64,000 nt of DNA from Alphaproteobacteria bacterium (lineage in GTDB: Bacteria; Pseudomonadota; Alphaproteobacteria; GCA-2731375): NCBI GenBank assembly GCA_016776605.1, contig JADHTB010000012.1, positions 1-64,000 on the forward strand. Direction: 5' to 3'. A model generated the notes under the pieces. The model had not been told where the DNA came from, searched no databases, and saw only the letters and a list, made by a program, of their open reading frames with translations. Below are positions 8,788 to 16,327 of the stretch, piece after piece (the first letter of the stretch is position 1; every line of letters starts with the position of its first letter). A program made the translations under genes and the position numbers.

Positions 8788-10188
8788 ATGGCATCAATTC
8801 AAGTTCCGGGCGGCACGATCCCGGTGGAATATTCCGCCGATGTGGTTGTCATTGGCGCCGGCCCCGGCGGCTTTTCGGCCGCGCTTCAGGCGGCGCGAAT
8901 GGGCGTCAGCGTGCTTGTGGTGGAAAAGCTCGACATGCCGGGCGGCGTTCATACCTCTGGCTTTCAGGGCTCCGCCAACGAAGGTGTGGGCGGCATTCAC
9001 TCGGAATTAATGCAGCGCTTCGCCGCGGAAGGTTACATCTACCAGGCCGATGAAAACAACCATCCGGACTGGGCCGGCAACCCGTTGTCGCATTACGAAC
9101 GCATGAAGGCAGCAGGCAGCGAGTTTACCCGCCTGACATTCAATCCAGAGGGCGCGGGTTGTGTGATGGCCGATATGTTGCATGAAGCGGGCGTAAAGGC
9201 GCTCTACGGCACGACTTTCGTGGATTGCGTGGTGGAAGCAGGTTCTGGCAATGACACTATTCGCGCCATTATCGTCGAGAACGCCAGCGGCCGTCTGGCA
9301 ATCGCGGGCCGGATATTCATTGAAGGGTCGGGAACCGGGCAGGTCGTCGCCCGTGCCGGTGCGCCGTTCGTAGCGGGCGGTGGCCCCCAGCCTGAGACAG
9401 CCCGTTGGGACGGCGTCAACAGGCCCATTCCCGGCGGCTTGCTGTGGACCATGTCGGGAGTAAATTATCAAAGCCTGGTACGCCATCAAAAGCACGCGAA
9501 AGACCCGCTGTTGGAAAAGGTCATCGCCGAGGCGCAAGCCGCCGGTGATTTGCCCGACGGCCTCTATCGTCCACGGATGGGCGGCAAGGGCGTCTATGGC
9601 GAGGCCTATATTGGCCATCCCACCCTTGATATGAGCCCCATGGCGGCGAAAGGCACCTATGTTCTATGGCAAAACGTTCCCTATGATATGGCCCTGCGCA
9701 TGGATAGCAACGGCGACGATCAGGCCACGGCGATCCAGCTGCTGCGCGGCTACATCAATGCCGAGGGAAAATTCCTGAAAAAATACGTGCCCGGATTTGA
9801 AGACGCCTCGATTGCCAGTATCGGCCGTTTCGTCGGTGTCCGCGATGGCCGCCATCCCGTCGGCGAGCATGTTTTCTGCCTTGATGATGTGCGCGCGGGG
9901 CGGCGCTTTCGTGATGCCGTGACCAAACCAATGTCGAAGATATTCTTTTGGGATGGCTACCGGCCCTACACGTTCGAGGTGTCGTTCAGAAGTTTCCTGC
10001 CAAAGCAGATCGACAATCTTATTCTGACGGGCGCCTCGCTATCGTTTAGCTATGAAACCATTTTCATGGTCATGCGAAACTTTCCGTGGTGCACGCAGAC
10101 AGGCGAAATCGCCGGTTTCGCCGCGGCGCGCTGCATCGAGAAAAAGCTTGGTCCGAAAGAGCTGGAGTGGACGGAGCCGTATTTCTAG
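8788..10188 (+). CDS. FAD-dependent oxidoreductase
   Basis: A 466-residue flavoprotein of the FAD-dependent oxidoreductase group (PF12831-like). The dinucleotide-binding motif VVVIGAGPGGFSAALQAARMG is near residues 20-40, followed by an acidic strand end VEKLDMPGG. The C-terminal ILTGASLSFSYETIFMVMRN corresponds to the second FAD contact and cap region. ATG 8788 is used. A GTG at 8767 overlaps the MFS stop (GTGA) and would add seven residues, so it is a credible alternative. It is third in a likely TPP enzyme, transporter, oxidoreductase operon. The substrate is unknown; related proteins oxidise or reduce small organic acids. Confidence 0.85.
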   Translation: MASIQVPGGTIPVEYSADVVVIGAGPGGFSAALQAARMGVSVLVVEKLDMPGGVHTSGFQGSANEGVGGIHSELMQRFAAEGYIYQADENNHPDWAGNPLSHYERMKAAGSEFTRLTFNPEGAGCVMADMLHEAGVKALYGTTFVDCVVEAGSGNDTIRAIIVENASGRLAIAGRIFIEGSGTGQVVARAGAPFVAGGGPQPETARWDGVNRPIPGGLLWTMSGVNYQSLVRHQKHAKDPLLEKVIAEAQAAGDLPDGLYRPRMGGKGVYGEAYIGHPTLDMSPMAAKGTYVLWQNVPYDMALRMDSNGDDQATAIQLLRGYINAEGKFLKKYVPGFEDASIASIGRFVGVRDGRHPVGEHVFCLDDVRAGRRFRDAVTKPMSKIFFWDGYRPYTFEVSFRSFLPKQIDNLILTGASLSFSYETIFMVMRNFPWCTQTGEIAGFAAARCIEKKLGPKELEWTEPYF

Positions 10189-10190
10189 GG

Positions 10191-10209
10191 TTTCCGTTTA
10201 AAACGGAAA
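10191..10209. terminator. symmetrical hairpin between convergent genes
   Basis: TTTCCGTTT and AAACGGAAA flank a single A between the stop codons of two convergent genes (10188 and 10214). It may act as a bidirectional terminator, although neither strand carries a long T-run after it. Confidence 0.4.
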
Positions 10210-10213
10210 ATCT

Positions 10214-10978
10214 CTAGGCGGACTTGCCGGCCGCCTTGGCGGCTTTCATCAGGATTGGCACGCTGTCGGTCATGGTGTGGACGCCGATTGCCGTTACCAA
10301 CTCCAGCACCTCCATCAATTCTTCCTTGCTGGCGCCGTAACCGATGGCGTTCCTGATATGCTGGCGCAGGCCGGATTCGTAAAGATGGGTGGTGGCCCCA
10401 TCGATCGCGATGTAAACGAATTCCTTCACCTTCGGTTCAAGGGTGCCGGTCTGCCAAGCGACCGAGGAGAGTTTCAGGTAGGCTTCGAAGAATTCCGGGC
10501 TGAGCAGCAACAGGCCGTCGAGGAACGGCGCCCAATAGCCCCGGTTCTCGGTAAAGGTTTCCTTCAGCGCGGTTCGCCGCTCGTCCAGCGCGTCCTCCAC
10601 CGGCATGCCGGCGGCTGCCAATTCCTCCAGCAGGATCGGCACGCCGACAATGCAGCTGTGAATACCCAGCACGCTGGTCAATTGCAGGACCTCGAACACT
10701 TCGTCCACCGTGGCGCCAAGGCGCAGGGCATTCTGGATGTGGATACGAGTGCCCGCGTTGTAAAGATGGGTGGTCGAGGCATCGGCGGCGATATACATGA
10801 ACTCCTTGACCTTGGGTTCCAGCACGCCGTGCTTCCACGGTACCGAGGATAGCTCCGAATAAGCCTCGAAATAGTCGGGGCTGATGTTCAGAATCTGGTC
10901 CCAGACTTCGCTCCAATAGCCTCGGTTCTTGATGAAGTCATCCTTGATCGCCTGTTGCCGTTGGCTCAGATCGGTCAT
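10214..10978 (-). CDS. carboxymuconolactone decarboxylase family protein, tandem-duplicated
   Basis: 254 residues made of two homologous CMD/AhpD-like halves. FIKNRGYWSEVW...LEPKVKEFMYIA...GVPILLEELAAAG (about 15-124) is repeated as FTENRGYWAPFL...LEPKVKEFVYIA...SVPILMKAAKAAG (about 142-251). The AhpD CxxC redox pair is absent, so peroxidase activity is not expected; a decarboxylase/hydrolase-like or structural role is more likely. I start at ATG 10978 (MTDLSQRQQ) because GGGGAGAAAG lies just upstream. A start at 11035 would run into the alcohol dehydrogenase gene. The gene is 13 bases downstream of that dehydrogenase, so the two are probably co-transcribed. Confidence 0.88.
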   Translation of the reverse strand: MTDLSQRQQAIKDDFIKNRGYWSEVWDQILNISPDYFEAYSELSSVPWKHGVLEPKVKEFMYIAADASTTHLYNAGTRIHIQNALRLGATVDEVFEVLQLTSVLGIHSCIVGVPILLEELAAAGMPVEDALDERRTALKETFTENRGYWAPFLDGLLLLSPEFFEAYLKLSSVAWQTGTLEPKVKEFVYIAIDGATTHLYESGLRQHIRNAIGYGASKEELMEVLELVTAIGVHTMTDSVPILMKAAKAAGKSA

Positions 10979-10991
10979 CGCTTTCTCCCCT

Positions 10992-12044
10992 TCACGACGG
11001 CAGGAACACGCCCTTGCCGGTTTTTTGTTGGTCAAACAGCTGGTAGGCCTCCTGCGCCTGATCCAGCGCCCAGCGGTGGGTGAAAAGGCGGTCGACGTCG
11101 ATGCCGCGTTCGGCGACGAAGCGGGCGCAATCCGTCAGGCCGACGGTGGAAAAGGTCCACGAGCCCATCAAGGTAATCTGCCGGCGCAACAGATCGGGGC
11201 TGACATCCAGGGTTACCTCGCCGCCCTCGCCGACATAACAGCACGCGCCCCAGGCCCTGGTCGCGCGTACCGCCTGGGCCCGCGCCTGGGACGAGGAGGA
11301 CGCGTCGAGGGTCTTGTGGGCGCCCTCGCCGCGGGTCAGTTCAAGGATCGCCTGCACCGGATCATCGGCCATCGGGTCGAGGGTGACATCCGCGCCCATC
11401 TCCGCGGCAAGCTGGCGGCGCTCCGGCGAGATGTCCAGGGCGATGACCCGCGCGCCCATGGCATGCGCCAGTTGCGTTGCCGAAAGGCCGACCGGCCCCT
11501 GGCCAAAAATGGCGATGGTCTCGTCGCCATGCAGCGACAGCCGGCCCAGGGCGCCATAGGCGGTGCCGGTGCCGCAGGCAATCGCCGCCCCGGTCTCGAA
11601 CGACAAGTCGTCCGGCAGCGTCACCAGGGTATCGACCGGCACTTTCATATAGGGCGCATGCGCCCCATGGGCGACCGAGCCGAAGACGACGGCGCCATCA
11701 ACGCACATCTGCCGCCAGCCGGCCATGCAATGGCGGCAGACACCGCAGCCATCGTAATGATGGTCGATCACCCGCTGGCCGATTTGCGCCTCGCGCGCGG
11801 TTACGGCCGAGCCCAGTTCGGCCACCACGCCACAGGGCTCGTGGCCGGCGATCACCGGCTCCATCGAACGTTTGATGCCGCCACGCACCACGCCGGGGAT
11901 GAACGGCTCGCGATAGCTTTTCAGGTCGGTACCGCACATGCCCGACGCCTTGATCTGCAGAATAACATCGCGCGGCCCCGGTTGCGGATCCGGGAATTCA
12001 CGAAGCTCGGTCTTGCGCTCGCCGAGGAATACAACGCCCTTCAT
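10992..12044 (-). CDS. zinc-dependent alcohol dehydrogenase (MDR family)
   Basis: A 350-residue medium-chain dehydrogenase/reductase that oxidises an alcohol with NAD(P). The catalytic zinc region is SGMCGTDLKSYRE and IAGHEPCGVV. The structural zinc lobe is intact (CGVCRHCMAGWRQMC, four Cys). The coenzyme fold has IAIFGQGPVGLSATQLAHAMG, followed by an Asp (ALDISPERRQ) that favours NAD. The substrate is unknown; sorbitol- and threonine-dehydrogenase-like members share this layout. It precedes the CMD-family gene on the same strand and lies downstream of the LysR gene, from which it is separated by a small repeat. Confidence 0.93.
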   Translation of the reverse strand: MKGVVFLGERKTELREFPDPQPGPRDVILQIKASGMCGTDLKSYREPFIPGVVRGGIKRSMEPVIAGHEPCGVVAELGSAVTAREAQIGQRVIDHHYDGCGVCRHCMAGWRQMCVDGAVVFGSVAHGAHAPYMKVPVDTLVTLPDDLSFETGAAIACGTGTAYGALGRLSLHGDETIAIFGQGPVGLSATQLAHAMGARVIALDISPERRQLAAEMGADVTLDPMADDPVQAILELTRGEGAHKTLDASSSSQARAQAVRATRAWGACCYVGEGGEVTLDVSPDLLRRQITLMGSWTFSTVGLTDCARFVAERGIDVDRLFTHRWALDQAQEAYQLFDQQKTGKGVFLPS

Positions 12045-12089
12045 CTTGCAATCTCCCTTATGCTGGACTGAGTTTAGATCGTTATCTGC

Positions 12090-12154
12090 CTAGAGCAATT
12101 TTCAATTGCTCTATTTTTGAGAGTCTGAGCGCATTTTCTTCGAATGCGCTCTAG
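12090..12154. repeat. short copy of the CTAGAGCA two-hairpin repeat
   Basis: This 65-bp copy starts CTAGAGCAATT and ends AATGCGCTCTAG. Hairpin 1 is AGAGCAATT/AATTGCTCT around TTC. Hairpin 2 is GAGCGCATT/AATGCGCTC. Between them lies TCTGAGC, as in the longer copies at 26.5, 28.7 and 58.7 kb. Its right CTAG contains the LysR stop codon. Confidence 0.75.
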
Positions 12155-13080
12155 GCGGAAAGGCCCGTCTTGTTGTTCGTCGTGGCGCGGCCCTCAAATA
12201 AATCAGCGTCCCTGCGGATTGCCTCGACAAACCATGACAGAATTGACCGCACTTTGGCCGAACCGATCATATCCTTGTGCGTCGCCACCCATATGGAGGT
12301 GGTCATGGTTTCCGGGAAAGCATCGGCGCGGACCAGATGCGGCGATGTATCGCCCACACAACAGGGAAGCAATGCCAGGCCCAGCCCGGCTTCGGCGGCG
12401 TCGCGCAAACCAACAAAAGAATTTGATCTCAGAATAATGCTGGTTTCCGGCACGTTTCGCCGCTGCCACTCGCCAACCATTGTTGAGGTGAGGGGGGCCG
12501 CCACGCCCAGCCATTTATGCGCGTCGTAGGCGCGGCCCGGATTTTCGTCCAGGTAATGCGGCGTGGCGTAAACCTGCATCAGCAATTCACAGGCCCGCTC
12601 GCCCGCCAGTTCCTGCGACAGCGTATGCGCCGGCCGGACGGTAATATCGGCATCCATATTTGAAAAGTTTACGTAATTGTTGGTGATGTTGAGTTCGACA
12701 ACAACGCCGGGATGCTGCACTTGAAATGCCGCTGCGTAACGGCTTATTCCCGCCGCGGCTATGCTGTCACTTGTCGTTATGCGAACGGGTCCGTCCAGTT
12801 CCAGCCCCTGCTTGGCGATGGCCCGGTCAAGACCGTTTACCTGTTCCTTGATCGTCTGCAAGGTCGCCAGCAGATGCCGGCTTTCCGGTGTCAGCCTATA
12901 GCCAGAGCTGGTGCGGTCAAACACCTGCACGCCCTTTGCCGCCTCGAACGCAGAGATCCGCCGCAGCACCGTGGAATGGTTGACCCCAAGCGCGCGGGCC
13001 GCACCGCTCAACGTGCCCTGCTCCGCCACCATCAGCACATAGCGCAGATCATCCCAAGCCAAAACGTTCCCCATCCGCAT
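12151..13080 (-). CDS. LysR-family transcriptional regulator
   Basis: A 309-residue LysR-type regulator. The N-terminal winged helix-turn-helix (about 8-65) reads LRYVLMVAEQGTLSGAARAL then GVNHSTVLRRISAFE. The rest is a periplasmic-binding-protein-like effector domain. The inducer is unknown. It could control the divergent cytochrome c' gene across a 140-base gap that holds a dyad, or the downstream alcohol dehydrogenase and CMD genes on its own strand. Its last codon and TAG stop fall in the end of a dispersed repeat, so the natural C-terminus may have been altered by that repeat. Confidence 0.92.
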   Translation of the reverse strand: MRMGNVLAWDDLRYVLMVAEQGTLSGAARALGVNHSTVLRRISAFEAAKGVQVFDRTSSGYRLTPESRHLLATLQTIKEQVNGLDRAIAKQGLELDGPVRITTSDSIAAAGISRYAAAFQVQHPGVVVELNITNNYVNFSNMDADITVRPAHTLSQELAGERACELLMQVYATPHYLDENPGRAYDAHKWLGVAAPLTSTMVGEWQRRNVPETSIILRSNSFVGLRDAAEAGLGLALLPCCVGDTSPHLVRADAFPETMTTSIWVATHKDMIGSAKVRSILSWFVEAIRRDADLFEGRATTNNKTGLSA

Positions 13081-13088
13081 CAGTGTCT

Positions 13089-13102
13089 GTGCATAATTGC
13101 AC
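13089..13102. promoter_or_regulatory. candidate LysR operator
   Basis: GTGCA-TAAT-TGCAC is a perfect inverted repeat 8 bases upstream of the LysR start codon, in the intergenic region shared with cytochrome c'. Its T-N10-A spacing is close to the LysR T-N11-A rule. Confidence 0.35.
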
Positions 13103-13220
13103 TGGCATGCGTGCGAATATTACCAATATCCACGCATTTTTGCACAGGATATGCTGAGGCCATAAAGATCAGATCCAAAACAGGTCAAACTCAGATCAAA
13201 CTCAGGGGATGGAGAGCAGG

Positions 13221-13691
13221 ATGCTGAAAGTACTTAGGAATATCGCGATTGCGACCGCCGCCGTGGCTGTACTGGCAGGTGGCGCCCAGGCAGCGGGCAT
13301 GGAGAAACCGGTCGCGGCCCGGAAGGCCGTGATGAAACTCAATAGTTTTTACATGAGCCAGCTCGGCGGCATGGCCAAGGGTAAGATGGCCTATGACGCA
13401 AAGGTGGCCCAGGGGGCGGCGAACGGGCTGCTTGCGCTGGCCAGACTGGACACCAGTGGCATGTGGCTAAAGGGCTCCGGCAACGATGTGCTTGGCAATA
13501 AAACCCGTGCCAAACCGGAAATCTGGAGCACCTATCCGGAAGTCGCCAACAAGTCCAAGGCCCTAAAAGCGGCCCTTGAAAGTTTGGTCGCGGTTGCGGG
13601 CACCGGCCTTGAAGGTCTAAAGGGCGCCATTGGCGCCGTCGGCAAATCCTGTGGCGGCTGCCATAAACCGTTCCGCGAGAAAAAGAAGTAG
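13221..13691 (+). CDS. cytochrome c' family protein
   Basis: A periplasmic c-type cytochrome of 156 residues. It has an N-terminal signal peptide (MLKVLRNIAIATAAVAVLAG, cleavage near AQA-AG) and a single haem site close to the C-terminus, CGGCH (Cys144, Cys147, His148). A four-helix body followed by C-terminal CxxCH is the class II cytochrome c/c' layout. Such proteins bind NO or act in electron transfer. I prefer ATG 13221, which puts the signal peptide at the very N-terminus; ATG 13209 is possible. It is transcribed divergently from the LysR gene. Confidence 0.88.
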   Translation: MLKVLRNIAIATAAVAVLAGGAQAAGMEKPVAARKAVMKLNSFYMSQLGGMAKGKMAYDAKVAQGAANGLLALARLDTSGMWLKGSGNDVLGNKTRAKPEIWSTYPEVANKSKALKAALESLVAVAGTGLEGLKGAIGAVGKSCGGCHKPFREKKK

Positions 13692-13780
13692 ATTGCGGAA
13701 TTTCGCTCTTTAGGTCATTGCCGCCAGGCGGAACCGTCGCATAGGATGTTGCCTTCTTTCCCAATTGCAGGCGCATACCC

Positions 13781-14509
13781 ATGTCCAAAGACGTTATTTC
13801 CGAACTGGCCCCAAACGGAACCCTTCGCGCGGGCGTCAATTTGTCGAACCCGCTTCTGGTCACGGGCTCCACGCCGGGTGGCGATCCGGTGGGCGTTTCC
13901 CCTGATCTGGCGCGCGCCATCGCGGACCGTTTGGGGGTGGCGCTGGTCTATGTGCCGTTCGCCTCGCCGGGCGAGGTGGCGGATGCGGCGGGCAGCGATG
14001 CCTGGGATATAGCCCTGATCGCGGCCGAACCGGCGCGGGCCGAAACCATGGCCTTCACCCCCGCCTATGTGGAGATCGAGGCGACCTACCTGGTGCCGGA
14101 AAATTCCGCGCTTCAATCCATCGAAGATGTTGACCACCCGGGCGTGCGGATCGCGGTATCGGCCAGGGCCGCCTATGACCTTTACCTCACCCGCACCCTC
14201 AAGCACGCGGAACTGCATCGCGCCAAAGGTTTGGGCGGCGCCGTCGATTTGTTCGTCAATGAAAAACTGGATGTCCTGGCCGGGCTGCGGCCGGCCTTGA
14301 ACGAAGACGTTAAAAGACTGCCCAATATGCGCATCATGGATGGCCGCTATACCACCGTGCAGCAGGCCGTCGGCACCAAACCAGAGAACAAGGCCGCCAT
14401 CGTATTCCTGCAGGACTTCGTGGCGGAGGCAAAGCGAAGCGGGCTGATCGCCCAGTTGATCGAACGCCACGGCGTCAAGGGACGCCTCCTCGTCGCCTCC
14501 GGCGAATAG
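13781..14509 (+). CDS. family 3 solute-binding protein without signal peptide
   Basis: A 242-residue protein of the amino-acid-type periplasmic binding fold (SBP_bac_3): LRAGVNLSNPLLVTG near the start, GVSPDLARAIADRLGVAL, DIALIAAEPARAETMAFTPAY and a second lobe. The reading frame starts MSKDVISELAPNGTLRAG, directly at the mature-protein start, and no hydrophobic leader exists in frame upstream. It may therefore stay in the cytoplasm as a sensor or enzyme-like protein, or be exported by another route. No permease or ATPase genes are adjacent. It runs towards the convergent GMC oxidoreductase, 18 bases away. Confidence 0.8.
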   Translation: MSKDVISELAPNGTLRAGVNLSNPLLVTGSTPGGDPVGVSPDLARAIADRLGVALVYVPFASPGEVADAAGSDAWDIALIAAEPARAETMAFTPAYVEIEATYLVPENSALQSIEDVDHPGVRIAVSARAAYDLYLTRTLKHAELHRAKGLGGAVDLFVNEKLDVLAGLRPALNEDVKRLPNMRIMDGRYTTVQQAVGTKPENKAAIVFLQDFVAEAKRSGLIAQLIERHGVKGRLLVASGE

Positions 14510-14527
14510 GGGATTTTCGAAAACCGG

Positions 14528-16150
14528 CTAGGCGGCGTCTTCCAGGATCATCGCGGCGGCTTTTTCGCCGATCATGATGGCTGGTGCGTTGGTGTTGCCC
14601 GCGACGATCGCGGGCATGATCGAGGCATCGGCCACGCGAAGCCCGGCGATACCGTGCACCCGCAGCCGGGCATCGGTCACCGAGTCCAGCTCCGCGCCCA
14701 TGCGGCAACTGCCGACCGGGTGATAGTTGGCCACCGCGCGCGCGCGCACATCGGCCAGCAGTTCCTCGTCACTGTCGCAGGCCGCACCGGGTAAAACTTC
14801 CTCGACCATATAGCGCGACAGCGCGGGCTGGTTGGCGATCTGCCGGCAGACCCGCATACCATGCAGGATGGCCTGTTTGTCATAGGCGCTGCGCAGAAAT
14901 TCATAACGGATCGCCGGCGGCGCCAGGGGATCGGGGCTTTTGATGCGGACGGAGCCTTCACAATCCGGGCGCAGGTGCACCGGGCTCATGGAAAAGGCCG
15001 AGAACGGGTGCGGGTTTACCCGATCCGGGGTTCGGCTTTCAGCACTCCAACCAAACATGTTGATTTGAATATCCGGGCGTTCCAACAGCGGATCGCTGCG
15101 GATGAAGGCGCCGGCGGAAATCGCCGTGCTGGTCAACGGGCCTTTTCGAAACAGCGCATATTGGGCGCCTGCCAAAACCCGCCGCGGCAGGCTGATGGCC
15201 AGATCGTTCATGGTTACCGGTTCGGCGCAGCGGAAACTAAGGTAGGTATTGAAATGATCGCGCAGATGCGCGCCGACGCCCGCTAGGTCACGCCGCACAT
15301 CAATGCCCATCTCCTGCAACAGATCGCCCGGCCCGATGCCCGAGAGCTGCAATAAATGCGGCGAGCCGAAGGCGCCGCCGGAAATGATGACTTCACGCCG
15401 GGCCCGGGCCTGGCGGATGCCCGACGGCGAATGATACTCGATGCCGACGGCACGGCCGTCCTCGATTAAAATCCGCCGCGCCTGGGCCGTGGTTTCGACG
15501 TGCAGGTTCTTTCGCTTGCGGGCCGGCACCAGATAGGCCGTCGCCGCACTCCAACGCCGATGTTTGGAGGCGGTGAATTGGTAAAACCCGGCGCCTTCCT
15601 GTTCCGGTCCATTGAAATCCGAATTTGCCGGAATGCCGCTTTCCACCGCCGCCGCGACCATGGCGCTCGGCAAGGCCCATTGCTTTGGAATATCCGAGAC
15701 GCGCAACGGCCCGCCGCTGCCATGCAGGCCGTCGCCGCCGCGTTCGTTATCCTCGGCCTTTTTGAAAAACGGCAAGACGGAATCCCAGTCCCAGCCTTCC
15801 AGGCCGCGCTGACGCCAGCCGTCATAGTCGGCCGGCGCCCCCCGCATATAAATCGTGCCGTTGATGGAGCTGCTGCCGCCTAGCACCTTGCCGCGCGGCT
15901 GGTACAAGACCCGGTTGTCGAGGGAGGCGACGGGTTCGCTCTCGAATTTCCAATTCACCCGCGCATCGGTGAATACCTTGGTGAAACCCAGTGGAATATG
16001 GATCCAGGGATTGGTATCGCGGGGCCCCGCTTCCAACAGCAACACGCTGTAGCGGCCGGACTCGCTCAAGCGTGCGGCGACGGCACAACCGGCGGAACCG
16101 GCACCGCTGACGATAAAATCAAAGACGGCGTCGTCTGCTAGCTTGGCCAA
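14528..16150 (-). CDS. GMC oxidoreductase, choline dehydrogenase-like
   Basis: A 540-residue FAD flavoprotein of the glucose-methanol-choline family. The N-terminal FAD motif is FIVSGAGSAGCAVAARLSES, followed by LLLEAG. The family signature around GKVLGGSSSINGTIYMRG is clear, and the active-site His (NYHPVGSCRMG, about 475) and Asn (NTNAPAIMIG, about 519) are present. Substrates in the family are primary alcohols, including choline and polyethylene glycol. Choline itself is unlikely to be assignable because betA/betB partners are missing. It is divergent from the second TPP enzyme across 177 bases, so the pair may share regulation. Confidence 0.93.
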   Translation of the reverse strand: MAKLADDAVFDFIVSGAGSAGCAVAARLSESGRYSVLLLEAGPRDTNPWIHIPLGFTKVFTDARVNWKFESEPVASLDNRVLYQPRGKVLGGSSSINGTIYMRGAPADYDGWRQRGLEGWDWDSVLPFFKKAEDNERGGDGLHGSGGPLRVSDIPKQWALPSAMVAAAVESGIPANSDFNGPEQEGAGFYQFTASKHRRWSAATAYLVPARKRKNLHVETTAQARRILIEDGRAVGIEYHSPSGIRQARARREVIISGGAFGSPHLLQLSGIGPGDLLQEMGIDVRRDLAGVGAHLRDHFNTYLSFRCAEPVTMNDLAISLPRRVLAGAQYALFRKGPLTSTAISAGAFIRSDPLLERPDIQINMFGWSAESRTPDRVNPHPFSAFSMSPVHLRPDCEGSVRIKSPDPLAPPAIRYEFLRSAYDKQAILHGMRVCRQIANQPALSRYMVEEVLPGAACDSDEELLADVRARAVANYHPVGSCRMGAELDSVTDARLRVHGIAGLRVADASIMPAIVAGNTNAPAIMIGEKAAAMILEDAA

Positions 16151-16327
16151 GCGGACCTCTCCCCATAGATAGTTCCCTGGGGCCTACCCTGTCTGCCGGT
16201 TTCAATTCTGTCAATTGACTTCAACCGAATTTGCCCGACACGGACGCAGGCAGGCTGCACCGCCTTGCTTGACCCCGCCGCGCTGTCTAGGCTTAGGCTA
16301 GATTTTTTCAATTGAGGATGTGGGTTC

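Noticed and set aside
10929-12071. Plus-strand frame over the alcohol dehydrogenase gene
   Set aside because: Shadow of the zinc dehydrogenase; the intact zinc lobe lies on the minus strand.
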